From positions 1 through 32,136 of the forward strand of contig JAABPT010000344.1 in NCBI GenBank assembly GCA_011391855.1: 32,136 nucleotides of DNA, in the 5' to 3' direction. The stretch's first letter is position 1; each line of letters begins with the position of its first letter. The notes under the pieces were generated by a model that searched no databases, was not told where the DNA came from, and saw only the letters and a program-made list of their open reading frames with translations. This DNA is from Burkholderiales bacterium (lineage in GTDB: Bacteria > Pseudomonadota > Gammaproteobacteria > Burkholderiales > Burkholderiaceae_C). The translations under genes and the position numbers were made by a program. Shown in pieces: positions 1 through 8,492 of the stretch.

Positions 1-2
1 TG

Positions 3-1103
3 ATGGACACGCAGCCCTGGGACTACTGGGAGGCGGGTGGCGCGAAACCCAAGGGCCGCGCCGGAGAGCTGCTCGCGGCGCTGGAGAAGGTGCTCGCACG
101 CAATCCCAATCACCCGGGGGCGATCCACCTTTACATCCATGCGGTCGAGGCGTCGACGAAGCCCGATCGCGCGCTGCCGCACGCGCGGCGGCTGGCCGCC
201 TTGATGCCGGGCGCGGGCCACGTCGTGCACATGCCGGCCCACATCTTCTACCGCGTCGGCCTGTACAAGGAGTCGCTGGAAATCAACAAGCGCGCGATGG
301 CCGTCGATGAGCAGTATTTCAGCACCTCGCCCTCGGACCCGATGTACAAGTCGGCCTACTACCCGCACAACATCCACTTCGTGCTGGTCTCGGCGCAGAT
401 GGGTGGCGACGGGCCGACCTCGCTCAATGCGGCGGCCAAGCTGGACGCAGCGCTGTCCGACACGGTGGTCGCGCAGTTCGCGCTGCTGGAACCCATCAAG
501 GCCGCGCCCTACCTCGCGCACGCGATCTTCAGCGCACCCGACGCGATCTTCGCCTTGAAGACACCGCCGAAGGAGCAGGTCGTGGTGTCCGCCCTGGCGC
601 ACTATGCGCGCGCGCTCGGCTTCGCGGCGACGAAGGACGCAGCAGGAGCCCGCCGCGAAATCGACGCCATCGCCACGATCGAGCAGCAGGCCGACTTCAA
701 GCCGTACACGGACTGGGCGGTGCCGGGCAAGGAGATCGTGCAGACCGCGCGCCTGGTGGCGACCGCACGGCTGGCCGACGCGCAGGGCGACCTCGCCGGG
801 GCGGCCAAGGCCTACGAGGAGGCGGTCGAGATCGAGGACGCGCTGGCCTACATGGAGCCGCCGTACTGGTACTACCCGGTCCGCCAGTCGCTGGGTTCGG
901 TGTACCTGCGGCAGGGCAAGCTCGATGCGGCCGAGAAGGCGCTGCGCGACTCGCTGGTGCGCGTGCGCGGCAACGGCTGGGCGCTGGCGGGCCTGGCGGA
1001 GGTCTACAAGCGCAAGGGCGATGCAAAGGCCGAGGCCTCGGCGCGCCAAGCCTACATGCGGGCCTGGCTCGGCGGCGCGGCGCCCGATATCGCTCGGCTG
1101 TAG
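3..1103 (+). CDS. Tetratricopeptide repeat protein (likely 5'-truncated by window edge)
   Basis: Long ORF with TPR-like helical repeats; motif HPGAIHLYIHAVEAS...HVVHMPAHIFYRVG; the ORF begins at the window edge so the true start is probably upstream. Confidence 0.8.
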   Translation: MDTQPWDYWEAGGAKPKGRAGELLAALEKVLARNPNHPGAIHLYIHAVEASTKPDRALPHARRLAALMPGAGHVVHMPAHIFYRVGLYKESLEINKRAMAVDEQYFSTSPSDPMYKSAYYPHNIHFVLVSAQMGGDGPTSLNAAAKLDAALSDTVVAQFALLEPIKAAPYLAHAIFSAPDAIFALKTPPKEQVVVSALAHYARALGFAATKDAAGARREIDAIATIEQQADFKPYTDWAVPGKEIVQTARLVATARLADAQGDLAGAAKAYEEAVEIEDALAYMEPPYWYYPVRQSLGSVYLRQGKLDAAEKALRDSLVRVRGNGWALAGLAEVYKRKGDAKAEASARQAYMRAWLGGAAPDIARL

Positions 1104-1144
1104 GCAGCGACGCTGGCCGTTTTCGGGACCAGGAGCGTCACCGC

Positions 1145-1167
1145 CCCGAGCAGACTTTCTGCTCGGG
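1145..1167. other. Perfect hairpin CCCGAGCAG-ACTTT-CTGCTCGGG
   Basis: 9-bp perfect inverted repeat with 5-nt loop, 41 nt downstream of the TPR stop codon; no clear U-tract. Confidence 0.45.
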
Positions 1168-1248
1168 CAGGCGGGTCTCAAGGCAGTCGATGCCGACAGC
1201 GGCGCGGTCACGCTGACCCAGAGCTTCAGCGCGGCTGCCAACCTGACA
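1153..1248 (+). pseudogene. Short remnant of an IS91-family-like transposase
   Basis: Translation DFLLGQAGLKAVDADSGAVTLTQSFSAAANLT resembles the recurrent IS91-type transposase segment (…GAVTLIQRFGSAANLN…); no flanking transposase sequence remains. Confidence 0.55.
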
Positions 1249-1468
1249 TCCACGCGCTTTGCATCCCGCAATCTTGCCGTCACTCAGTTCGGCCGGACAA
1301 GCCGCTCCTCAATGGATCGATCCCGCGACGATCCGGCGTCAGTCGGCAATGGTGATCTTCCCGTCGTGGTCATTTAGAAGGGATTGACATCGGCAGCGTC
1401 GTGGGCCTGCAATGCTTGGCCCGTATGCATGAGTGACGGGCAATCCACCGGCCCACCAGGAGACGAGC

Positions 1469-3070
1469 ATGCACCTGCAGCTGATCCGTACCGCACTGGC
1501 CACCGCAGCGCTCTGCGCCAGCCTTCCTGCAGCCGCTCACGAGAGCGATGGAAGGCTCGGCAGCGTGCACTTCAAGGTCAGCTGCAACGCCGAGGCGCAG
1601 CGCGAATTCGACCTCGCCATGGCGTACTACCACTCCTTCGCCTGGGAGCAGATCAGGGCGCCACTGGAGCGCGCGCTGGCCGCCGATGCGACCTGCGGCA
1701 TGACGCACTGGGCACGCGCCCTGGCCTCGCTGGACAACCCCTTCGTCTGGCCGGGCAATGTGTCGGCCAAGACACTGACCGAGGGTGAGGCACTGATGGA
1801 GCAGGCGCGCAACGCGGGTCTGGCCACCCAGCGCGAGCGCGACTATGTCGATGCCCTGGCAGCCTTCTTCAAGGACGCCGACAAGCTCAACCACCGCACG
1901 CGCGCGAAGGCGCTGGAGAGCGGTCTGGAGAAGGTGGCCGCCGGCTACCCCGAAGACAGCGAGGCGACCATCCTGTACAGCCTCGTGCTGTCGGCCAATT
2001 TCGACCCGGCCGACAAGCAATACGGCAACCAATTGCGCGCCGCCAGGCTGCTCGAGCCGATCTTCGCCAAGCAACCCGAGCACCCCGGTGCCGCGCACTA
2101 CCTGATCCACAGCTACGACTACCCGCTCCTGGCCACGCAGGGGCTGCCGGCGGCACAGCGATACAGCAAGATCGCACCGGCCGCCTCGCACGCGCAGCAC
2201 ATGCCGTCGCACATCTTCACGCGCGTCGGGGCCTGGAACGATTCGGTGGCGGCGAATACGGTGTCGGCCAAGGTCGATACCGCCTCGGGCCCGAACACGC
2301 TGCACGCCTACGACTACCTGACCTATGCCCATCTGCAGTTGGGGCAGGACCGCGCGGCACAGGCGGTGCGCGACAGCGCGGTCGCGATCAGCAAGCGGCC
2401 CGACAATTTCGCTGCCGCCTACGCCTATGCGGCCATACCGGCACGGCTCGCGCTGGAGCGTGGCGACTGGGCGACGGCGTCCAAGCTGCCGCTGACGCCG
2501 GCGGCCGATGCCTACCCCTGGTCCAAATACCCGCAGGCTGAAGCCTCCAACGCCTACGCCCGTGCGCTGGGCGCAGCCGCCATGCGCGACGCCTCGGCGA
2601 CCGAGACCGAACTCCTGCGTCTGGCGCGGCTGCGCGATGCAGCCACCGAGTTGAAGATCGGCTACTGGGCCGAGCAGATCGGCATCCAGATCGACGTCGT
2701 GCGTGGCTTCGCCGCCTTCAAGGCCGGTCAGGCGGATGCCGGCATCGCCGCCTTGCAGAAGGCCTCCGAGCGCGAGGATGCGAGCGAGAAGCATGCCGTC
2801 ACGCCGGGGCCGCTGCTGCCGGCGCGCGAGCTGCTGGCCTCGGCGCTGCTCGAACGCGGGGATGCGGCTGGCGCGCTGCGTGAATTCGAGGCCGTGCTGC
2901 ACAAGGAACCCAACCGTCTGCGGGCGATGGCCGGTGCGGGCGTGGCGGCCGAGCGGGCTGGCAACGCCCAGAAGGCGCGCGACTATGCAGACCGGGTTTC
3001 GCACCAGACCGCGCAGGCCGATGCTGGCATTCCCGGCCTGAAGCTGGCCCAGCAGTCAGTGACGCGATGA
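1469..3070 (+). CDS. Secreted/periplasmic tetratricopeptide repeat protein
   Basis: ATG at 1469 gives a signal peptide (MHLQLIRTALATAALCASLPAAAHE); TPR repeats; HPGAAHYLIHSYDYP...HAQHMPSHIFTRVG motif shared with the upstream gene. Confidence 0.85.
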   Translation: MHLQLIRTALATAALCASLPAAAHESDGRLGSVHFKVSCNAEAQREFDLAMAYYHSFAWEQIRAPLERALAADATCGMTHWARALASLDNPFVWPGNVSAKTLTEGEALMEQARNAGLATQRERDYVDALAAFFKDADKLNHRTRAKALESGLEKVAAGYPEDSEATILYSLVLSANFDPADKQYGNQLRAARLLEPIFAKQPEHPGAAHYLIHSYDYPLLATQGLPAAQRYSKIAPAASHAQHMPSHIFTRVGAWNDSVAANTVSAKVDTASGPNTLHAYDYLTYAHLQLGQDRAAQAVRDSAVAISKRPDNFAAAYAYAAIPARLALERGDWATASKLPLTPAADAYPWSKYPQAEASNAYARALGAAAMRDASATETELLRLARLRDAATELKIGYWAEQIGIQIDVVRGFAAFKAGQADAGIAALQKASEREDASEKHAVTPGPLLPARELLASALLERGDAAGALREFEAVLHKEPNRLRAMAGAGVAAERAGNAQKARDYADRVSHQTAQADAGIPGLKLAQQSVTR

Positions 3071-3582
3071 GCAGAAGGCGGGCAGCGCTGCCTGCTTTGC
3101 TGCTGGCGTCGTGGATGGTGGTAGCGATGGGCATGGCGACTGCCGTCGAGAGCGACCCGCTGCCCGTACCGAAGACCGGATCACGTGCCGATGCCGTGCG
3201 CCTGTACAACGACGGTGTTGCGCTGTTGCTGGCGCGAAACTTCCGGGAAGCGCAGCAGAAGTTCGAGGCCGCGCTGGCCCTGGATGAACGACTCGCCGAA
3301 GCCCACAACAACCTCGCGTTCGCGCTGCGGATGCAGGGTCGCCACAACTTCGCGTCGTCGCTCGAGCACTACAACCGCGCCATCGAACTGAAGCCCGACC
3401 TCGCGCAGGCCTACATGTACCGCGGGGTGCTGTTCATGCAGCAGGGCGACAAGGTGCGCGCGCACCAAGACCTGGAGCGTCTGCGCCGGCTCGACGCAAG
3501 ACTTGCGGCTGATCTCGAGCGCGTCGTGGAAGGGGCGGTCGAAGGGCAGGGCAGCGGCGGCGTTGCGGCGCAATACGACTGA
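3067..3582 (+). CDS. Small secreted TPR protein
   Basis: ATGA overlap with upstream CDS; signal peptide-like N-terminus; TPR units (NFREAQQKFEAALALDERLAEAHNNLAFAL, ..HYNRAIELKPDLAQAYMYRGVLFMQQGD). Confidence 0.85.
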   Translation: MSRRRAALPALLLASWMVVAMGMATAVESDPLPVPKTGSRADAVRLYNDGVALLLARNFREAQQKFEAALALDERLAEAHNNLAFALRMQGRHNFASSLEHYNRAIELKPDLAQAYMYRGVLFMQQGDKVRAHQDLERLRRLDARLAADLERVVEGAVEGQGSGGVAAQYD

Positions 3583-3597
3583 GGCTGTCTGGGTCCT

Positions 3598-4287
3598 CTA
3601 CCGATTCGCGGCCACGGCTGCCTTCAGCACATCGGCCGGGAACGGCTTGCCGTGCGCCGGGTAGATGGTCTTCACACCCGCCGCCAACAGTTTCTCGATG
3701 CTGCGCGTCACCTGCGCCATGTCTTCGGCAAAGATCGGCAGTCCCGGGCCCAGCCGCAGCGGCATGCGGTTCATCGCCAGGTCGCCAACGAGCGCGTCGC
3801 CGGAGTCCAGCACGACGCTGACGGAGCCGGGAGTGTGGCCGGGGGTGTGCAGGACCCGGCCTGCCACGCCATAAGGTTCGAGCGACATGCCGTCGTCGGG
3901 CACGATCACGTCGACGCCCGCCGCCGGGATCTTCAACCCTGGGATCACGGTTGCTGACAGCAGCGCCGAAAGAAACCGACCCCACGGCGTGACCCCCGGC
4001 GGCATGACCGGATTCGGCTGCTCGATGCAGTTGCCGTCGGCCGCATGCATCGCGAGCGGCGCACCGGTGTACTGCTTCATCTGGGCCAGGCAGCCGATGT
4101 GGTCCCAGTGGCCGTGCGTGGCCACGATGAGGCCGATGTCCGACGGCGAAACCCCGGCCTGGCGCAGCCTGCGCGCAAACGGCGCGCACTTGCCCGGCTG
4201 ACCCCCGTCGACGAGGATCGCACGCTGGTCCTTCACGACGTAGACGTTGTCGAATCCCAGCGGTATGGCTCTTATCGATACGGCCAC
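3598..4287 (-). CDS. MBL-fold metallo-hydrolase
   Basis: Signature THGHWDHIGC plus HTPGHTPGS; convergent with the preceding gene. Confidence 0.9.
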   Translation of the reverse strand: MAVSIRAIPLGFDNVYVVKDQRAILVDGGQPGKCAPFARRLRQAGVSPSDIGLIVATHGHWDHIGCLAQMKQYTGAPLAMHAADGNCIEQPNPVMPPGVTPWGRFLSALLSATVIPGLKIPAAGVDVIVPDDGMSLEPYGVAGRVLHTPGHTPGSVSVVLDSGDALVGDLAMNRMPLRLGPGLPIFAEDMAQVTRSIEKLLAAGVKTIYPAHGKPFPADVLKAAVAANR

Positions 4288-4349
4288 GGTGCTCCCCTGG
4301 GCCCAACTCCGAGGAATTCACCAGGATCGAAATGCCCGAACCTTCTCCG

Positions 4350-5633
4350 TCATGGACACGCTTTCGCCGCTTTCGCAGCTCGCGGGTTCGCATGCAGGCA
4401 AGGAACACGGGCCAGCGCAATGCCAGAGATGGAAAGCTGCTCGGACGCGACCTGCTGCAGCTTGACGGCATCGCGCGCAGAAATCCCCAGGTCCGCGGCG
4501 GCCTGCTCGTTGGCACCCAAGGACCAGGGGTCGATACCCGTCAAGGTGCCGAATATCACCAGCGCACTCAGGTAGGAGCCGTGTTTGCTGGCGTGCAGGC
4601 CGTCGTCCCACCACAGGTCGATCAGGCGGTCACTCAGCGCGTCCGGCGCATAGGGATTGCGATTCGCGATGCCGCTCTGCACGGCCCGCAGGAACGCATC
4701 GCCAACTGGGGCGACACCCGCGAAATCGGGGTTCGACGCCGCCAAGCCGAAATACGCGTCATGCAGGTCGGCCGTCATGGCCTCAAGCGAGGCCTGGAAG
4801 ATCGGCTCGGTACCCCCGGCTGGATCGGGCATGACGGCGCCTGTGACGGGGTCGGTGACGGTGTTTGCCGGCCCGTAAATCATGTCGGGCCGTGCCCAGG
4901 TCTGGTAGAGGAAGACCTGCGCGGCGGCGTTCTCGTTGGCGTTGCCGCGGATGGTGCGTGCGGCGTTGCACGAGCCTTGCGACAGGGCGTTCGGGTTGCC
5001 AGTCGAGCCCCCACTGCCGGCCCTGCAATTTGCAGATCGAACTGCCGCCGAGCCAGTGGGCGGACCGCCCCACAGCAGGCTTTCGCTGGTGTTCAGGACG
5101 AAATTGCTCTGGTCTGGACCCGCCTGGATGCCCTGGTGGATGTAATCCTCGATCTTGTTGGCGTAGAAATTGAACAATGCCGTGTTGGCATTGGCCCCGC
5201 CGCCCTGGCTCAGCGGTTCGTCGCTCAGGTCCTGCAGCACCACCTGGTCCCACTTCTTGCTGGCCAGGTTGCCCTGCAGGTCCCAGCCGGCGGGATTGGT
5301 GTTGAGGAAGTGACCGCGCAGCGAAGCGGCGTTGCGCGCGGAGATCGAGACTTCGTAGTCCAGCCCCGCCTGCACGGTGAATTGCTTGAAGATGCCCGCC
5401 ACTCCGCCCCAAGGATGGGGCTCGTAGGGGTTGCTGCCGGCTGTGTTCTCGAAGCTCGTCCCGGGCACAGGTGCGGTCAGGTCACGCACGTTGGCTGCGT
5501 TGTAGCCCATCACCGGATCGACGCGGCCGAAGGTGAAGCTGTTACCGACGAACAGCACCGACACCGGGTCGGCGGCAGCGGGCGCGCCGAGGGCAGCGCC
5601 GATCAGCGCCAGGGCGAGAGATCTTGACAACAT
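4350..5633 (-). CDS. Secreted SGNH/GDSL-hydrolase-like protein
   Basis: Signal peptide MLSRSLALALIGAALGAPAAA followed by VLFVGNSFTFGR (GNSF block I-like) and a C-terminal WDDGLHASKHGSYL block V-like motif. Confidence 0.7.
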   Translation of the reverse strand: MLSRSLALALIGAALGAPAAADPVSVLFVGNSFTFGRVDPVMGYNAANVRDLTAPVPGTSFENTAGSNPYEPHPWGGVAGIFKQFTVQAGLDYEVSISARNAASLRGHFLNTNPAGWDLQGNLASKKWDQVVLQDLSDEPLSQGGGANANTALFNFYANKIEDYIHQGIQAGPDQSNFVLNTSESLLWGGPPTGSAAVRSANCRAGSGGSTGNPNALSQGSCNAARTIRGNANENAAAQVFLYQTWARPDMIYGPANTVTDPVTGAVMPDPAGGTEPIFQASLEAMTADLHDAYFGLAASNPDFAGVAPVGDAFLRAVQSGIANRNPYAPDALSDRLIDLWWDDGLHASKHGSYLSALVIFGTLTGIDPWSLGANEQAAADLGISARDAVKLQQVASEQLSISGIALARVPCLHANPRAAKAAKACP

Positions 5634-5909
5634 GCTGATTCCTTGGGTTTTGGACAGGCGGACGGTCGCCTCGAATCTCGAGGCTCCTGCACCAGGCGGC
5701 GATCATTGCGACCGCGGACGGAACCGGCCCTGTGGGAAACCCTTACCCGAAGAAGCCCGCCGCCCGCAACCCCCTCGACTGCGGGATGCCGCGGCTCATG
5801 CTGTTTGCGCCATGACCGTGCGAGTGGCGGCGTTGGCGCGATCAATGCTGGACCGTGGCGCCGAAGGGTCAGGCGTCCCACGGAGCGCCCATCGAGGGGT
5901 CCGATCGTT

Positions 5910-6083
5910 GTCGCACGAGCATCAGTCGCAACCCATTGACTAACATGCACGAATCGAGATGCAACGGTCCCGGCTGCCATCCCGTCTGTCGCCCCAAGGG
6001 GTGGGCCGACAAAGAGAGAATTCGTGCAATCAAATCCGCAAGTGAGCCCATGGCGACTGTGCACGGCCCCCATGATGGATTGG
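5910..6083 (+). repeat. Diverged copy of dusA leader, RBS and first 20 codons (candidate attL)
   Basis: Gapless alignment to 18623-18796 (constant offset 12713); hand count over 5928-6083 about 109/156 identical; encodes V-SN---S-WRLCTAPMMDW in the dusA frame, then diverges immediately after the TGG codon. Confidence 0.85.
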
Positions 6084-6227
6084 ATGCTGTGTTCAGCATT
6101 CATGCGGGCTGCAGCGCGGTTCGCAGCAATTCCGTAGCAGCACTTTCCGGGCTGCTTGGAGCCACGATGCCGGTGCCGGCTGGACCGGCGATGCCCGGCC
6201 CCGTGACGGCACGGGCGCTTTTCCAGA

Positions 6228-6247
6228 TGATAGAATTCCTTTTATCA
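6228..6247. promoter_or_regulatory. Imperfect palindrome TGATAGAATTCCTTTTATCA upstream of the antitoxin gene (candidate operator or -10 region)
   Basis: AT-rich inverted repeat in otherwise GC-rich DNA, 16 nt upstream of the ATG at 6264. Confidence 0.35.
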
Positions 6248-6263
6248 ATTGGGAGTCAGTCGC

Positions 6264-6698
6264 ATGTATGCAGCCGTGGTTGAACCAGGCAAGATCGCCC
6301 AGGTTCTGGGTCTTCGTCGAAAGGTCACCTCGGTCGAACAACTCGAGCAGCAGGTGGAGGCCGGGCTCCCCAAGGCCTCGCTCGGGGCTGTTGCGCGCCA
6401 CGTCTACGGCACCTCGCCGGATGCGGCGGCTTTGATGCAGCGGGTCATCCCGGCGGCCACGTTCCACCGCAGGGGCGAGGAGCTCAAGCCCCAGGAGGGT
6501 GAGCGTGTTGAACGCCTGGCGCGGGTGATCGCGACCGCAGAGTACGTGTGGGACAACGCCGACGACGCTCGCACATTCCTGTCCACTGGTCACGCCATGC
6601 TGGGCGGCAAGCGGCCGATCGAGGTGGCCCTGACGGAGTTGGGAGCGCGCCGGGTCGAAAGCCTGCTGTGGTCGCTGTTCCATGGCGTCGCCGCCTAA
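6264..6698 (+). CDS. Type II antitoxin, Xre/MbcA/ParS family (DUF2384-like)
   Basis: 144 aa; C-terminal AEYVWDNADDARTFLSTGHAMLGGKRPIEVALTELGARRVESLLWSLFHG is typical of MbcA/ParS toxin-binding domains; followed by an overlapping RES gene. Confidence 0.88.
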   Translation: MYAAVVEPGKIAQVLGLRRKVTSVEQLEQQVEAGLPKASLGAVARHVYGTSPDAAALMQRVIPAATFHRRGEELKPQEGERVERLARVIATAEYVWDNADDARTFLSTGHAMLGGKRPIEVALTELGARRVESLLWSLFHGVAA

Positions 6699-7203
6699 GG
6701 CGCGAGCCAAGGCTGCGTCCACCAAACAGGCTCGGTCGCAAGCCTGGCAGGGCTGGCGCATCGCCGACGGACGGTTCGATGTGTTCAGCCCCGTCGGCGC
6801 GTCGCTGGTAGGAGGCCGATGGAATTCACCGGGCCTCGGCGTCATCTATGCGAGCCGCTCCTACGCGGGCGCGATGCTGGAGTGCCTGGCCCACGCGGGT
6901 ATCGGGCGCGTGCCCAGGTCGCACGTGGCGATCGAGATCGCGATCGCAGCTGCCGTGAGCGTCGAGCGGCATGATGAGAGCAGCCTGCCCGCCGGATGGG
7001 ACCACGCGGATCTGCGCGTGGCCCGGGCCTTCGGCGATGCCTGGATTCGTGAGCGGCGAACGGCCGTGCTGGTGGTTCCTTCGGTCGTCGCGCGCAGGGA
7101 AGGGAACGTGCTCCTGAATCCGCAGCATCCTGACTTTAGGAAGATCAGCGCCGGTAGCCCGGAACCGGTGGTCTGGGATGCGCGGCTGTTCGGCCGGCAC
7201 TGA
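6682..7203 (+). CDS. RES-domain toxin
   Basis: GWRIADGRFDVFSPVGASLVGGRWNSPGLGVIYASRSYAGAMLECLAH: RES family R/GRWN and Y..S...A..E motifs; overlaps the antitoxin by 17 nt. Confidence 0.88.
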   Translation: MASPPKARAKAASTKQARSQAWQGWRIADGRFDVFSPVGASLVGGRWNSPGLGVIYASRSYAGAMLECLAHAGIGRVPRSHVAIEIAIAAAVSVERHDESSLPAGWDHADLRVARAFGDAWIRERRTAVLVVPSVVARREGNVLLNPQHPDFRKISAGSPEPVVWDARLFGRH

Positions 7204-7253
7204 GCATGCGCCTTTGTCGGGCCGTAGGGCGGTAGGGCAGCAGGAGGGTTTGA

Positions 7254-7274
7254 TGTGCGCACGTCGGGCGCACA
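7254..7274. other. Hairpin TGTGCGC-ACGTCGG-GCGCACA between convergent genes
   Basis: Perfect 7-bp stem in the gap between the RES toxin and the outer-membrane protein 3' end. Confidence 0.3.
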
Positions 7275-7474
7275 CGCACTGTCCGCACGACCCGCAAACG
7301 GATTGGCTTTGAAGCTGCTGTTCGCGACCGGTTCTTGACGGCCACAACCGGTCAGCCGAGCATCACAAAAATCGCTGGGCCAGTGACCGGTCTCGAAGTG
7401 CAGCCGACATAGCCAGCAACCCGTCCCCGGCGTCGAGATCTCCATTGCGGTCAGTCAGCCTGGCAGGCCGCCCG

Positions 7475-8479
7475 TCAAGCCGCGGTCCTTGGCCGAGCGT
7501 CTGCAGCAGGCAACGCGAACTCGCCCGCGTCTGGCCACTGCCGAAGCCGATGAAGACGTTGATGGACGAGAGGGAAGTCGAACTCGATCCCCACGCCCAC
7601 CGACGCCATGTGTTCGACACCGAGCTCGATCTGGCTGCCCAGGAAACGCGTGTACGCGCCTTCAAGCACGTAGCGTACGGGCCGGTCCCACACCACCCAG
7701 CCCGTGGGCACGCGGCGACGGGCCCAGACGCTGGCGCTCTCGGCCGAAGCTCGGACATCCACATCGGAGGCCAGGGTGCCGCTGTTGCGTAAGATCACGT
7801 TCGTGTAGCGCAGCTCCAGGTCGACGTCCGCCTCGGGCGCAAAGCGTTCGTAGTCGATCATCAGCGAGCCGCCGAGGCCGTAGGTCTGCATCCTCCCGCG
7901 GTCCAGCGCGGCCAGGTCGACGTTGGTGTTCTCCTCGAGCCACCACTTCGCCCCCGCGAGGTCGCTCGTGAGCCGGCCGTAGGTGAAGCTGAACATCGGC
8001 CGCAGGACCCAGTTCGGCGCCAGCGGGAAGTCCCAGCCGATGCCGCCGGAAACCGACAGCGAGTCCCACTTCACCGGCACCGGGCGCTGCTGCGTGACGT
8101 CGCTGGCCAGGAACACGGGGTCGTAGCGGGCCCAGGCCGCATTGCCCTCGAGATACAGCGGCAGGTCTTTGCTCCAGGTGAAACCGCCGCCGAGCTGCGT
8201 CATAGCCAGGTTGGGGTTGGACGTGGCGGCGTTCTCGATCGACAGCGAGCTCGTGGTCACGTCGGGCGCCACGGTGAAGCTCATGAGCCCGAGGATGCCG
8301 TTGGCAAGGGCCTGCACGTCGACGTCGGCGATCGCTCGCTGGCCGGGCTGCGCCTCGGCCGGCGCGCCGCACAGGACCAGGGCGAGCGCGGCCACCGGCC
8401 AGGGCCGCCACGCCAGCCGCGCGCGCAGCGGTCTCGAAGCCCCGCCCGCCAGGTCGCTGGACATCGGCACTCGCATCAC
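7475..8479 (-). CDS. Outer-membrane beta-barrel protein (autotransporter-barrel-like)
   Basis: Signal-type N-terminus ending GAPAEAQ; alternating beta-strand pattern (LGGGFTWSKDLPLYLEGNAAWARYDP...); the C-terminus does not end in an aromatic residue. Confidence 0.65.
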   Translation of the reverse strand: MMRVPMSSDLAGGASRPLRARLAWRPWPVAALALVLCGAPAEAQPGQRAIADVDVQALANGILGLMSFTVAPDVTTSSLSIENAATSNPNLAMTQLGGGFTWSKDLPLYLEGNAAWARYDPVFLASDVTQQRPVPVKWDSLSVSGGIGWDFPLAPNWVLRPMFSFTYGRLTSDLAGAKWWLEENTNVDLAALDRGRMQTYGLGGSLMIDYERFAPEADVDLELRYTNVILRNSGTLASDVDVRASAESASVWARRRVPTGWVVWDRPVRYVLEGAYTRFLGSQIELGVEHMASVGVGIEFDFPLVHQRLHRLRQWPDAGEFALPAADARPRTAA

Positions 8480-8492
8480 GTCGTCGGCTCCG

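Noticed and set aside
1370-3004. 544-aa minus-strand ORF
   Set aside because: Antisense to the TPR gene at 1469-3070, which has a signal peptide and repeat motifs.
4332-5627. 431-aa plus-strand ORF
   Set aside because: Antisense shadow of the SGNH-like gene; no domain signal.
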